Source of the DNA: Gloeophyllum trabeum ATCC 11539
Taxonomy: Eukaryota; Basidiomycota; Agaricomycetes; Gloeophyllales; Gloeophyllaceae
Assembly: GCF_000344685.1 (NCBI RefSeq)
Contig: NW_006920419.1
Coordinates: 655,169-719,168, forward strand
DNA: 64,000 nt
Reading direction: 5' to 3'
The translations under genes and the position numbers were made by a program. Shown piece by piece: positions 47,372-60,265 of the stretch; positions within the stretch are counted from its first letter, which is position 1; each line of letters begins with the position of its first letter. The notes under the pieces were generated by a model. It did not search any database. It was not told the origin of the DNA and saw nothing but the letters and a program-made list of their open reading frames with translations.

Positions 47372-50176
47372 ATGGGTGTACCCGGTCTTTGGGATGTAAG
47401 TTCTACATCTTTCCTTTTCGACATTCGCATAATTATCTCTGCTGTAGATTCTCCGTCCTGCCGGAAAAGTTCGCTCGCTCACGGAAATTTCTGTCGTAGA
47501 AGGATTCGAAGCAAATGTCGGTGGCCACCGCGGGTTTCGTATCGGGATAGATGCGAGTATATGGTTCTTTCACGCTGCGTATGGGAGGGAGGGTGAAAAC
47601 CCGGAGCTCAGAACGCTCTTCTTCCGCTGTTGCCGACTCATGAACATGCCGTTCCTACCCCTATTCGTGTTCGACGGTCCGAAAAGGCCCTCTGTCAAGC
47701 GGGGAAAGCGCGTATCTGGAAATGCGCACTGGCTAACTACTGGCATGAAGAACATTATTGAAGCTTTTGGATTTGAATGGAGAACGGTAAGTTGCCTTTT
47801 ACTCTCAAATGTCTCACTGTAGACAAACGTCGCACAGGCTCCTGGAGAAGCAGAGGCCGAACTGGCATATCTTAACCGCATAGGCGTGATCGACGCTATC
47901 TTGTCGGACGATGTCGACAACTTTTTGTTCGGCGCCACCATGGTGATTCGCAAGTACGACGGCTCATTCTGAGGGAAGTCAAAATGCTCGCTGACCTTTG
48001 CAATGTATCCCTCAGCCCCAGCAATACCTTGTCTGGCAACAAAGCTCACCCTGTCAAGAACTCCGCTGGAAGAGACGATGGTAATCATTCCGTCGTATAC
48101 AAATCCGAGGATTTCCTAGACCACCCCGACATAGGCCTTACGCAAGGAGGCCTCATCCTGATCGGTCTACTCAGCGGAGGAGACTACCATCAAGCCGGTC
48201 TCGCACGCTGTGGCCCCGGTACCGCACGAGGCCTCGCCAAGTGCGGATTTGGAGACAGTCTCCTAGAAGCCCTCGATCGGCTTCCGAGGGAGAAACTCCC
48301 GGACTTCTTGAAAGTCTGGCGACAGCAGATCCGGGATGAGCTGAAGACTAACTCGCAGGGACACCTGGGGCGGAAAAATCCCTCCCTTGCGAAGTCCGTG
48401 CCGGAGGACTTCCCCGACATCGAGATTCTGCTGTCGTACGCCAGGCCCATCACGTCCGAAAGCGAAGGTAAATCTGTCAAGGTCAGGTGGACCAGGGAGC
48501 CTGACCTTAGTAAGATTGCTGGACTCTGCGAACTGTACTTCGAATGGGGCGTCAAGGATATCATCATTAAGCGCTTCCGAACCGTCCTGTGGCCGTCTGC
48601 AGTCTTGCGTATACTGCGTCGTGCTGCGTTGGACGCAGACGAAAGGGCAGTCTTACCCTCAACGCCCAGGAAGAAGAGCGGGCACAGGCCACCGATCGGG
48701 ACTCCTTCGTCTATGATTGCTAAGCATTTCTCTTCTATGCAGCTGAACTCACCATCTCGGGGCGAATCTGATGACGAGGACGGGGACGAGGACGAGGACG
48801 AGGACGAGGAGCGTCTGATCGTGAAGATACACTCCACTCGCGCCCATGCTTCTACGGATGGTATCCTAGAGTACCGTCTGGAGATCGCACCAGCACAGCT
48901 GGTTCGTCTTAGCGCAGCGGGTGTCAAAGGTATACGGCCGGTGGAAGCTGTCACCTGCCAATCCGACGAAGATGATGACGAAGGGGACGAAGATGACGCT
49001 CCGAAGGGCAAAGGAGGTAAGAAAGCGCCACCGGACCCTGAGAGTCATCTCAGGGTCTGGATGCCTGCCTCGATGGTCAAGTTAGCGGAGCCTCACATAG
49101 TCGAGGAATACGAGGCAGTCCAGCAGAAGAAAGCCGATAAGAAGTCGAAAGGGCGCAACGCGAGCAGCAGCGCAGGGATCAAGTCGAAAGCTGCGCCCAA
49201 GGCCCCTGCCCGGCGCGAAGGACATGAAAGCCCGTCTACGCCGTCTAAGGCGAGACCTAAAGCTAGTACCTCCAGGAAGGTCTTATCGTCGAAGGACAGA
49301 CATGTCTTCGATATAAGTGACAGTTCCGGAGATCACCTCTCTGCTAGGGTCGAGGCCACCGAGTCCCCTGTAGGCTCAAAGTCGGGAAGTGGATCCCGAC
49401 GACGCTTGGCGAAGCCTAGAGTCGACATAGTCGAAGAGGACGAGAGCTCAGGATCAGAAGACATTATCGTTGGACGCGCGGCAGCTAGTGCTACGACATC
49501 GAAGAAGTCAGGGGTGTCTTCAAAGCAGAAGACCCTCGTGGACCTTCATCCCGTGACGCAAGGCAGCAGACATCGTACCGCCTCCGCCTCCGCCTCCGCC
49601 TCCAAGGGAGGCGAGTCCCGACGCACTGCGTCTCGACAGGTCCCATTACTGCAGGAAGAGGAGTGCGGCAGTGAGACGTACGATCTCGCTCCTGTCATCA
49701 AGCCTCGAGGGTTGGGTTTCCAGCCAAGACCACCTCCATCTTTACCTCGCACGGAAGAAGATCAGAGCGACTCTGAGGCGCACACACTCGCGTCTCTCAG
49801 AAGTCCTCGCAAAACGGGGCGCAGTCGAGTCTCCACGACCGATTCTGACACTGACCGCAAGTCACCTCGGAGCTCAACCAGTCATTCGTCGCCCCATTCA
49901 AGGCAAACCAAGAACCGACATGAGGAGCGGAGACCTGTATCCCCTTCACCTCGAGGGAAATCTGGTACCCGGTCGCTGAAGCCCAAGCAACCACCTGCAG
50001 CTGCGTCCGAGGTGATCGACGTCTCTAGCGACTCCGATATTCCCGAGCCTCGTATGCTATTAGCCCCGCTGCTGATGGCTAAGGCGAGGCAACGCCCCGC
50101 TGCTTCCAAACCTAGTGCAGTTCAGTCTAAACCCAAGATGCACATCCGCTCAGATATTATCATCGATCTAACGTAG
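47372..50176 (+). CDS. Holliday-junction resolvase GEN1/Yen1 (XPG family)
   Basis: Four exons (47372-47395, 47448-47786, 47838-47953, 48016-50176) encode 879 aa. The XPG N-domain begins MGVPGLWDILRPAGK. Metal-binding acids lie in GIDASIWFF, VFDGPKRPS, PGEAEAELAYL, ILSDDVDNFLFG and LLSGGDYHQAGL, the last followed by a helix-hairpin region (GPGTARGLAKCG). This is the GEN1/Yen1 class, which cuts four-way junctions symmetrically late in the cell cycle. A long disordered tail from about residue 420 is Ser/Lys/Asp-rich with SP/TP sites. It holds SUMO-interacting-type motifs (EVIDVSSDSD, DIIIDLT at the very C-terminus). Yen1 is regulated by phosphorylation and SUMO; the same here is inferred. The last exon contains 2.1 kb without an intron. 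Confidence 0.94.
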
Positions 50177-50467
50177 TTGTATTTTACCATCCTGTCCTCT
50201 CGACATCGGCTTACGCCCCACACACACACACACAAATCCATTGTACTGTTTTCATCATCGAATTGCATAATTTACGTGATCTGTCCGACGCATATTCCGT
50301 GTCTAAGCCTCTGGTAAGGAATGCGGACGAAAGCTAAAGGTTACAACCCCAAGAAGCAAGGCGACTAATACACTACAAGTAAGAATTTATGCGAGTCAAT
50401 CGTAAGGTACGTGTAACGCGACGCGAAAGCATCACAGATGCATGGGAGAACCGAGGACAAAATGACT
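50177..50467. repeat. Convergent spacer with (CA)8 microsatellite
   Basis: 291 bp between convergent GEN1 and HMG-CoA reductase stops. A (CA)8 run occupies 50219-50234. No gene. Confidence 0.7.
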
Positions 50468-53400
50468 TCATGATTTTGCCATCGACCCAAGGTTGTATCC
50501 GGGCGCAGCGACTGACGCGCTCGAAGGTGTTCTGCTACTCAGAGCTAGCGGACTCAGAATACCCCTGCCAGGATTCTGTTTTGAGCCCGTTGCCCATAAC
50601 GTGCCGCTCGGCGTGCCAGGGCCGGGCGTGACGGGGCGGGAGACAGCGGGGGTGTTGACTTGCGACCGGTTGTGCACCATATGGGCGCGGACGAGGTGGC
50701 CAGCGGCGAGCGCACTGATGAGCGACAGCTCGCCGGCCATGACAGCAGCGGCGATGATACGGGCCAAGCGCTGGGCGTTCTGGCCGGGGTCCGTAGGGTG
50801 GGCGCCCTTGATACCGAGCATTTCCAAGACGGCGCCTTGAGGACCCAAGACAGTACCACCGCCGACTGTGCCGACCTCGATACAAGGCATGGAGACAGTC
50901 ATGAGAAGGTCCTCGCCATTGTTGACTCTGTCATGGAAAGCAATCAGCACGAAGAGCATCATATATCAGACCAGATCACTCACGGCTCCATGAGAGTCAT
51001 GCACATGGAACTCTCGACGTTCTGCGCGGGGTCCTGGCCGGTAGCAAGGAAGATAGCCGTCAAGATGTTCGCCGCGTGCGCGTTGAAGCCACCAATGGAG
51101 CCCGCCATCGCCGAGCCGATGAGGTTCTTCTTCACATTGACGTTCACCAGCGACTCGACGGTGGTCTTGAGCACGCTCTTGACGATTTTGCCGGGGATGA
51201 CAGCTTCAGCGACGACGCTCTTGCCGCGGCCCTCGATCCAGTTGATCGCAGCGGGCTTCTTGTCCGTGCAGTAGTTGCCCGACAGCGCGAGGACAATCAT
51301 GTCCGGGAACTTCGCCTGCAGGACCTCGAGCGCTTTCTCGGTCCCCTTCGAGATCATATTCATACCCATCGCATCGCCGGTGGTAGTGGCAAAGCGGACG
51401 TAGAGCGTCCGGCCAGCCATCGCGCACTTGAGTCTCTGCAGCTTGGCGAAGCGCGACGTCGACTCGAAAGCCTCCTTCAGAATGGCGTTGCCCTCGTCCG
51501 AATCGATCCAAGCCTTGGCGCGCGCGGCCTCGGTGATGCTCGGGAAGTCGATGGCAGGGCCACGGGTCATGGAGTCGTAGGTGACGACCGTCGTGACGCC
51601 TCCGCCGGCGTTCAGGGCCTTCGATCCGCGCGAAGTGGACGCGACGAGGGTGCCCTCAGCGGTAGCCATCGGGATCGGGTACAGTTCACCGTCGATCTTG
51701 AGCGGACCGGCGATACCGAGAGGAAGCGGGATGTAGCCAACGACGTTCTCGCAGCACGCGCCGTATACCTTCGAGTAGTCGTACTGAGACATGGGAATAA
51801 TGGAGTGTTCCAGGGTTTTAGTCTTCGATGCACGAGCTGCAAACCAACACCATAAGCAACTCGATCACCACCAAGAGCGCCAACCAACTTACAGATCAAA
51901 GCCCGCCGAATAGCGACAGCCCGCTCCAAATCACCCAACACCTTCTCAAGCGCATATGCAGCAATCTTGCCCGCCTGGCACAGCTGAATAACTTCCTCGT
52001 CGTTCAACAGCGACAACGACACCGAAACGGGACGCGGGCCATTCTCAAAGATATCAATGCACTCCTGTAGCGAGCGCACGGTATCCCTCGACACCTCCGA
52101 CACCTTCTTCACCTCACCAGGGCTTGACGGCGTGGACGACTCGGACGAGCTGCTCGAGCTCGGGGCCGGCGGCAGCGCAGGCAACTGCTGCGGCCTCTCC
52201 CGCGCCTTCTCCAGCTTGCGATCAATGTCCTCCAGGCTGAGCGGCTGAGCACCGAGGTGCTCGGGCATGGGCGAGATGACGGCGGCAGCACTCGCAGACA
52301 TGAACGGCGGCTGTGCAGCGGTCGAGCCCGACGTGAACGCGAGGCCCTTGAGCAAGAACCCGTTCAAGGCGATGCTGACCGCGAGGATGGCCACGATCCA
52401 CTTGCTCATGATCGGATCCGCGACGATGCCGGTCCATGACTCCAAGAACTGCTCGACCTTCGCACTCGCGCCGCGAGTAGATGTGGGCGGGACGATGCGC
52501 ACGTAGACGGGAGGCGCGACCTTGACGAGCAGGTCCTTCTCGACGGTGTCGAGCGCAGCGCTGTCGTTCGACAGCGGCGTAGCGTGCGCAACCGCAATGT
52601 CAGAAAGCACCTTCGAGATGACGGGGCTGGTGATATCGACCTTGCGGACAGCGGGGATAGGCTGGTCGCCGTACACTCTGTTGTTATACCGAGCAGCCGC
52701 GGTCGCGGGCGCCAGAGTCGTGCACAAGTTCAAAATATGTAGCGTCAAGAATGACACGATCTGCACACGTATCATCAAAACCTCCTTCTATACCCTAACC
52801 GAAACATGAACACTCACCAAAAGCAGCTTGAGCCTTGCAACAGGGCTCTCCTCGTCCTCCTTCTGGGCCTCCAGGCCGGGACGCACACCCTGGTGCTGCT
52901 TGAGCATGCTGCCCTTGACACCAAGAATGGCAGCGGTAAGGCGCTCGCGGAAGCTCATGTTCTTGCTGGTAATCGGGATGGGCTCCTCGTCATCATCATC
53001 GTCGACAGCAGCGGAGCCCTTTGGCTTGCGCGTAGCCTTTGCGTACTGCTGAGCCAGCGTCCGCGCGATATACCTGAAGCGCTTGATGCGGCGGACCTAT
53101 TATAGAGGGAAGACACTTGTCAGTACCATCGTTCGCAGCATATATCGAGCACAACACAAAGCGTAAAGCAGACGTAAACACGAAAGAGGAAAGGTCGCTC
53201 GGGGAAGGGACTAGGGTCCAATGACCGGTCACGTGCCGTCCCCATCTGCTTCTGGCCTTCGCACATGATAAACTGGCCTTCGACCAGAGTCAAACTGACA
53301 CTGCCCGCACCCCATATCTACTCCCAAAGCATCCATGCCTGGGATCACCTCTGAACGCCCACCACCCCACCGTCCCATCTGGCATCCGACGCAGAAAGCG

Positions 53401-54942
53401 GCAGCCAGCGATGGAGCAAGCCCAGTACAGAAAAAAGAAAAGATCCGAAAGATAACCAGACAATGACCACCAGACCCGAAACCCGGACAAAAACGGAACT
53501 CGCACTCACCTCAACCATGACACCGAGCACCGCGACGTAGAACGTGCTCAGCACCACACAGTCTACAGTCAGCAGAACCGCAGCGAGCGCGCAAAACTCC
53601 TTCAAGCCCCCGACACCGCTCCAGATCCCCCCACACAGCACCGCAATCTCGAGCGCATAGTCCCTCAAGATCGAGTTGCCCACCGCGTCGTACGCCTCCA
53701 TGATCACCTCGCTCGCGCTCTTCATCTGGCCCGCGCGGGGCGTCTGCATGCCCGAGCGCAGCGCGGGCGTGTCCGCGCCGCTTCTGCTGCCCGGGCTCGG
53801 CGCCTCGACGGGCTCCGTCACGTACCGGTTGCGGAACACCGCCTTCGCGAGGCGCAAAGGCTTCTCGAAGCCGACAGTGCACACGACGAACGGCATCGCC
53901 TCGCTCAGGCTGACCGGGTCGAGCGGGATGCGCAGGTACGCGCAGATGCAGAGCGTGAGCACAAAGGACGTGATGCCGCAGGAGAGCACGGCAGTCGTGA
54001 GCCAGAAGTTGGAGCCCAGCGCGCGGGAGCGCAGCACGAGCCGGATGAAGGTGAGGTGCATGAGGACGTAGCCGAGGAGGACGAGCATGATGTCGAGCGA
54101 GTCCGCTTTCTGTTGAGGGCGAGGCGCATATAGTGAGTAAACGATGCATATAGGGCGAAGGGAGCCCATCTCACCTTGGTCAGCTCCCAGAAACGCATGA
54201 CGAGCGCGCGCAGGGCGTACGCGACCCACTTGCCGCTCTTCATCTGGCCAATATTCTCGGATTGCTGCTCCTCGACGTGGAAGCTGACGCCGTTGGCATC
54301 GCTCCCAAAGCTGGCGTGGTGCTTCAGCGCGGCGACAAAGTCGTCGCGCGCACCGGGAGTGAACGACAGGGTAAGGATCGTCGAGCGGGGTTGGACGGTA
54401 ACGGACGTGAAACACGCGGACGCATCGGCGGTGCCGTTGAGCGCGCTGGGCGAGCACAGCGCGGGGTACTTGTAGCCGGAGAGGGACGGGAACTGGTGCG
54501 TCAGGTGCGCGATGAGGTGGTTCACCGAGTTCTCCACGAGGGCAGAGTCCACGGGCGCAGACTCTGACTTGGATGCCTGCGCGCAGCGTGAGCGTCTATG
54601 TTCTGCAACGTGTGATGACAGGCTGCTCACCTTCTTGGGCTTGCCAGCCGGCTTGGGCGCGTCCAGGGAGAAGACGATCTGCTGCAGCTCAAGGGCATCC
54701 ACGCTCTCGTCGACGACTCCGCCCATCCATACGCTCTCCCCGACGCTGACCCACTCGCCCTCACGATAGAGAACGTTCGCCGGGCGGATTTCGGGCGCGG
54801 CGGACGGGGCGAGCCATGAGGAGTGCTTGATGACGGAGAGGAGCTGGAAGTAGGCGAGGGTGGTCGCGACGAAGAAGAAGACGATGGTCTCAATAGGGAG
54901 CGCGACGGCGTTCTTTGCGAGCGGGCGCAACAACGCGCGCAT
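50468..54942 (-). CDS. HMG-CoA reductase (class I, membrane-bound)
   Basis: Seven exons (54631-54942, 54175-54576, 53510-54109, 52818-53096, 51893-52760, 50984-51836, 50468-50927) encode 1257 aa, all in frame. An N-terminal helix and lumenal loop precede a sterol-sensing-type multi-helix domain at about residues 239-438 ([31 protein letters not shown]). A linker and further helix follow. The C-terminal catalytic domain has [38 protein letters not shown] and GTVGGGT. It reduces HMG-CoA to mevalonate with NADPH in the ER membrane, the committed step to ergosterol. The tail after the usual end (AHMVHNRS) adds ~65 residues rich in Pro/Ser/Thr, with TPG and SP/TP sites. It is strongly GC-biased like HIS5. 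Feedback by sterols via the membrane domain is likely by analogy. Confidence 0.97.
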
Positions 54943-57212
54943 GGTGGCGACTATTGGGACGGTTGGGGGAGATGCAGAGCCCTGGGCCTCGGTGCGTGCA
55001 GAATAAAAAGTGCTGTTTCACTGCGTGTGAGTGTGGGGATAGGGCGTATCAAATTAATGTCCCTCGCTGTCAGCGGAAACGTACGTGCCTTTTCTACTCC
55101 ACTAGTGACGAATAGCGCGTAGAATACGAATAAAAATACGGGCAGCCCTTCAGCAGACACGACGCGAAACAGAGCAGACAGGAGAGAACAGCGAATTGTG
55201 TTTTAGCAGTCGAACCATTTTATCTCTACTCTGCGCCCGTTACGGGCGGCCGGGACCCCGGGCAGTCCCACTGACATAAGGCCCCGCAACGCGATTGGCT
55301 CTGCCATTTGTGGCGCCCCGCTTCCCCGCCAATCGCGTTTGCATTTCGCGCCGGGCACTCGCCGTCCATTCCTGTGTCGTCCTCCCTCGCCAATGCGGCC
55401 GCATCCTCGTTTCGACAGCCTCGGTGGTGCTACATATACGCGCCGACACCGTTCCAAGCGTTCCACACGTCTGCGACCGTCTTCTCGTTTTCGCTCTGGA
55501 TTGGAGGTGCCCCTCGCCCTCATTTCGCGGCCACAATGACTGGCCTGTCTCGCCCCCGTAGCAACAAAAGAGCTTGTCTATTCTCCGACTGCCTGTTTTG
55601 TCCTAACCTGCTCATACGACTCTGTAACTTGTCTTGGGGTCTGTCTCATCCTTCCTCATCGCCTTTTGTTTATGCGGCCGCTAAGTCCGAGCTCCTTCCT
55701 GCCGAAAGCCAAAATACACAATACACGTCCCTCGTCACTAGTCTCTGCGTTCTTCTATCTGAGGATCTTGAGCGTTGTCCTATGCACACGGAGGCCCAGC
55801 GGACCGATCGGAACCCGATGGCAGTCAAACATGTTTCTGCCTGCTGGCGAGCGGCCTGAGGGCATATAGCAGGACCGGGCTCGGCACCTGCATCATCGGA
55901 GGCATTCTTCACTAGCGCTGACGTCTGTACAGCACTACTTGCCATCTCCGTACAAGGCGCTACCATAATGCCTTCCAGATCAGCGGCCCAGATAAGATAA
56001 CAGGCCGTCGGAGGCAAATGCAATTGCAAGCCTGACGCCGCCCGTATACGGCCACTGCTTCTGATGATCATGTCGGTCCCTGGGTGCGGCCTGCCAGGGT
56101 AAGCCGTCCTCTTGCCAGATGGCCGTTCCTTGCTGGGCGTCACCGGTGTCATAGGTACGATGCAGCACCTCATGTATTCCGGACTATCATAGCACAGTCA
56201 TCCTGTACGTCGCTATTATGTATAGTACATTTTCTATGAAACTATCTTAGCGCCCCTACACCCTGCCTATAGCGATTAGGCTGACGGCCGAATAAGCGAC
56301 CCCTTCTAGTCCAGCTCTCGCGCCATGTGTCGCGATAGTCTAGTTTCTACTCGCATATCTCTGACAGTGGCGAGGAGCACCGATGACAATTACTTGAACG
56401 TCCGAGTCTATGGAAGGATTTCATTCGCCCGACGCTGCTAATTTGAGAAGAGCCGGTCAGGATCAATGGCGAGACTCGATACAGGACCTCCGGACAACCA
56501 TTCAACTCACAACCTAGGCCCCGTTCTATAGTGGACCAACACATCCCTGACTGGAATGACACAACCTAGTAAACAAGCAACCCCAAGTTCCCATACGTCT
56601 TCCATGCAGTCAATCGGACGTTCCCCTCCTCCGCGCACACACCTCCGAGTATCCCCAGCGCAGCTCTCTGGGGTCCCCGGCCTGCCATTCGTCGGTGCAT
56701 CAAAGATATGTATGTATCGTATCACCTCTCGCGGTCCCGCGAGAGATAAGTAGCAAACACCAAACAGCCTCAGCCATCCTCTCAGGCGGCCGCACAATTG
56801 ATCGCGCTGTACTGCCCCCGACCGTACAGTGTATGTTTTGGCTCAGAGTAGCTTGTTTCACTGTTACTCCATAAGCATGCTCCAGTGAGAAGAGTGCGGA
56901 AGAACAGGAAGCGCTGAAATCGATAGGTGAACGCTCCAGGCTGCACTCACCGGCACCGCTCCCTCCCATCCAACCCCGAGCTAACCGCACCAACCGCCAC
57001 ACACCAATACCCAGGACGTGCATCCATCAGCAAGATCTCTACACCGAATCGCCCTCCGGAATTTCACCGCCCATTGGCAATTCCAGCACCTCGCCCGCCA
57101 ATCGCGGTGCCTGGCCGTCGTAGCCACGATCAACAATGAAAAATCTCAGGCCATAGTAGCACGATTCAGATTCAGGCAAGAGCGAAATGGGAAGGGCATC
57201 AACCCTGGCGGT
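54943..57212. other. 2.3-kb region upstream of HMG-CoA reductase
   Basis: The part adjoining 54943 should carry the HMGR promoter. Long frames here (e.g. 55670-56173, minus) lack a recognisable domain, a plausible splice pattern or a biased composition. CCGCCAATCGCG occurs near 55327 and a similar string near 57097, the only internal similarity noticed. No gene is supported. Confidence 0.4.
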
Positions 57213-58050
57213 CCCGAGCCCTCCCCGCTCGCGGGAACGCGCACGCCCGATCCGCTGTGTGGACAGCCATCGTGCGTCGGGTATTGATGCACTGGCAGGC
57301 CACCACCCGATGCCTGCGTCTGCATCGTCCTGGAGCGCTCGTCTCCTAACCTAACCTGAATGCCGCTCGGCCTTGAAGTCTGCGGCCCCGGACGAGAAGG
57401 CGCATTAGCAGCGCCATCGCCGCGTCCAAGTCCTTCCGAGTCCCGAGCCAGCGCTCGTACCTGGCGATGCCCATCCCTTCGTCAGCCACGACGGCCCGAG
57501 CCCTTCCCGCATACGGGAAAGCGGTCGCCCACTCCGCTGTGTAGCCATCTTGCGTTGGTAGTGACGCGGGCTGCCACCTACTCCTTGCCTCGCGCCGTCT
57601 TGGGAGCCCCGTCTCCTAACCTGCTCTCAATCAAATCCGCTCGGACAAGTCTCGGGCCTCGGACAGGACCACCTTAGCGGCGCCGTCTCCGTGTCGAAGT
57701 CCTTCGAAGTCCCGAGCCAGCACGTTCGTACCTGATATTGCTCATCGATGCATACCTTCGCCAGCCTTAGGAAGACCAGAGCGGGCCCGAGCCCCACCCG
57801 CGAACCTCCCGCTTGCATGCGCATACGGGGCCGCTGGATAGCCATCTTGCGTTGGGCAATGATGCAGGCAACCACCTACTCCTCGCACTCCTGCCTTCGA
57901 CGAATCATATTTGGGAGTCGCGTCTCCTAACCCGGACTCAGCCAAGCAAGGGCGCATTAGCGGCGCCGGCCTCCCTCTTCTCCGCGTCGAAGTCCTTCGA
58001 AGTCCCGAGCCAGCTGCTCTGTGTGCCTGGCGATGCTCATCCCGCTACGC
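57213..58050. repeat. Degenerate ~290-bp tandem repeat, three copies
   Basis: Several motifs recur in fixed order. CGTCTCCTAACC occurs at 57338, 57610 and 57921. A GCGGCGCC-like block follows it (AGCAGCGCC, AGCGGCGCC, AGCGGCGCC). TCCTTCGAAGTCCCGAGCCAG or a close variant follows that, with CCCGAGCCAG at 57442, 57711 and 58004. CATCTTGCGTTGG or a variant sits between copies. The spacing of 269-311 bp defines a unit near 290 bp with much divergence. A fourth, fading copy may extend to about 58220 (GGCCGTCTTGCG). It is GC-rich and without coding potential I recognise. Confidence 0.8.
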
Positions 58051-60265
58051 TCCCCGCGTCCCAGCCCGAACTTTGCACTTTCGTCAGCTTTTCCTCCATC
58101 AGGCATCGGTCCCGAGCCAGATGTGCGGCAATTTTCTTACTGACCGTGTGCAACCTCCGAGACACTCGTCTCCGAAGATAAATATATCCCGATGCATGGA
58201 ACGGTGCGATGGCCGTCTTGCGCCCCGGATCCTCGTGTCTGCGAACTCGACTGAACCCTAAGTCTTCACCAGTGAGTAAGTTGCAACTGGAGTTCCGAAC
58301 ACCAACACGGCAATGGTGGGTGTCGACATGCCGTGCTTTCGCGGGAGCAGCAGGACAAATGCGTGGAGGCTCGAAACGTACTGTCGTACAGTACTTAGTG
58401 GATCCCGAAATTTGATTTTGCACGCCATCTGGTCTCCCTGAAAAGAAGAACCTTGGTGGCGCCCCCTATGTGTCTCTGAGGGTGCGTGTACACTGCACTG
58501 GATATCTGCCTGTGGGGGGTGGGGCGATGAAGGTGCGCTAAAGCGAGTAGTGGATGGCATGAGAGACCGGGAGCTGATCCAGGACTGTACAGCGGCGAAG
58601 CGCCTGCTGACCCCGCAGGAGCCGTTGACTCCCGCCCCAGGTGAGCGAATGGGGTTACACCACCGCGATGCGCTATAGCGACTCGAAAATGAGCCTATGG
58701 GCATATGCTACTAATGCATCCACTTCGGTTTAGCCTGCATTTTCTCATGGGTGCAAGGGCGGACATACGTACCCTTTTGCATAGAACATGTCGCGTGACA
58801 TACTGCAGCATTACTCTGTCATCCTGTCAGGCGCTGAACCGCTCAGTGCAATATGAATATCTCACCAGATCACCACTTTCCATCCCCATTATCTACAGCG
58901 AGTATTCGTTGTTCCACACATCAGTCTAAGGCGTGCTGACAAGCCGCGAAGGATCCTGGCGTATCGTCCGGCAGTATCACTTACTTACCTGAGGCGGGAG
59001 TCGCGGGACAGAGCCCGAACCGTCCGCGCACATCCAATCGGGAGATAATGACCAACTCGTTGCTAGATCCTTTCGAGTCATGATCGCACACGCGATTCAT
59101 GCAGCGGTATGACTTCAATCTTGGCCCTTGGAGAGAGTAGTAGCACGCTAGACAAGTCGCGCAACATCGACATTTCCTGTGGTCGGTCAATTGCTGGCGA
59201 AGCCGAACCAATGAGAACAATGCCATCTGGTCACAACATTTCAGCAGACTTACCGATCCGGGCACCTTCGTCGCGTTCCCGGCACACATGACGCAAACCC
59301 TGTGCGCGGGCCGCAACCGCAGGCTATTGGGACGAGACGCAGATGGAGGAGTCCACCATACCGGACGTCTGGCCGAATACCTGGAGCAGTTGGAATACGG
59401 CTGAACTTCAATGTCCCCAGGTCTTCTCGTACGTAGTCCAGCTTCTGCGCATCCCCGCTGAGAACGTACCCGCGTATGGTACGCTAGAGGAATTCCTTTG
59501 GGTATCTGGAGTGGTTAAAGTTGCGAATTGCTGGTAAGTAACCCGTCAAGGCGACTTGATGATCATTTCGTCTTCTGCATGAGATTACGAATATCTCCAG
59601 GATGGCATCGAAGGTTATCCTCCATAGCAACCTCTCTCATCGAGCCTCGTCGCCTTACTTAGATTTTAGTTGGATTTGAGACGAGGCCCCGGTGGCAGTT
59701 GCCCTGGCGTCTTCACAAGAGCAGAAAGCGGGTGCAGTTTGGAAGACGAGACCCAGCGTATAACGGGATTCTCTGTTCCAGATGCGACACCTTCCCGAAA
59801 TCTAGGCGTTCGAAATTCGAATGAGAGCTTCACAATGTGTGGCCTCGGATGACATACATACATATAGTGAAGAACGAGTGCTAAGACCGTTCTCGGGCTG
59901 TAAGACGGCGTATATGAATGTCAAATGGCTTGTCTTTGAATCTCATAATTCTGTTCCAGTGATGTCGGGGGGAGGGGGAGGGCGTAAATTTCCTGCATAC
60001 CGCTAACTGGATCAGCGCGTTTGAGGGGGAACGTCCGAGACTCGATATTAACATATCCATCTGCACCCCAATCAGCCGCTGCTGCATCGGGTCCTCTACC
60101 CGGACGGTGTCACTGCATGATTCCGGGAAAGCACCCGGTATGGTACATGGATTACTCATAGTAAGAGACGACAGCATGACCAATCGCATATCATAGTGTG
60201 GCGATGAGGCGGTAGCACAACAACAAGGAGGAAGGGGGAGAGGACGGCCAACATTCCGTACACGC
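58051..60265. other. Gene-poor region left of eL42
   Basis: 2.2 kb without a supported gene. A minus-strand frame at 58981-59316 is Cys-rich (CVMC, CRCCATCLAC, YRCMNRVC) and might be the remnant of a zinc-finger (MYND-like) exon, but no frame-closed model was found. A plus-strand frame at 59343-59537 ends at a plausible donor (GGTAAGTA) without a partner. The right end includes the 3' flank of the eL42 gene. Confidence 0.4.

Noticed and set aside
55670..56173. 167-codon minus-strand frame
   Set aside because: No recognised domain and no splice or promoter support.
58981..59316. Cys-rich MYND-like zinc finger gene
   Set aside because: Cys spacing is only loosely like MYND, and no exon combination closed a frame over a whole domain.
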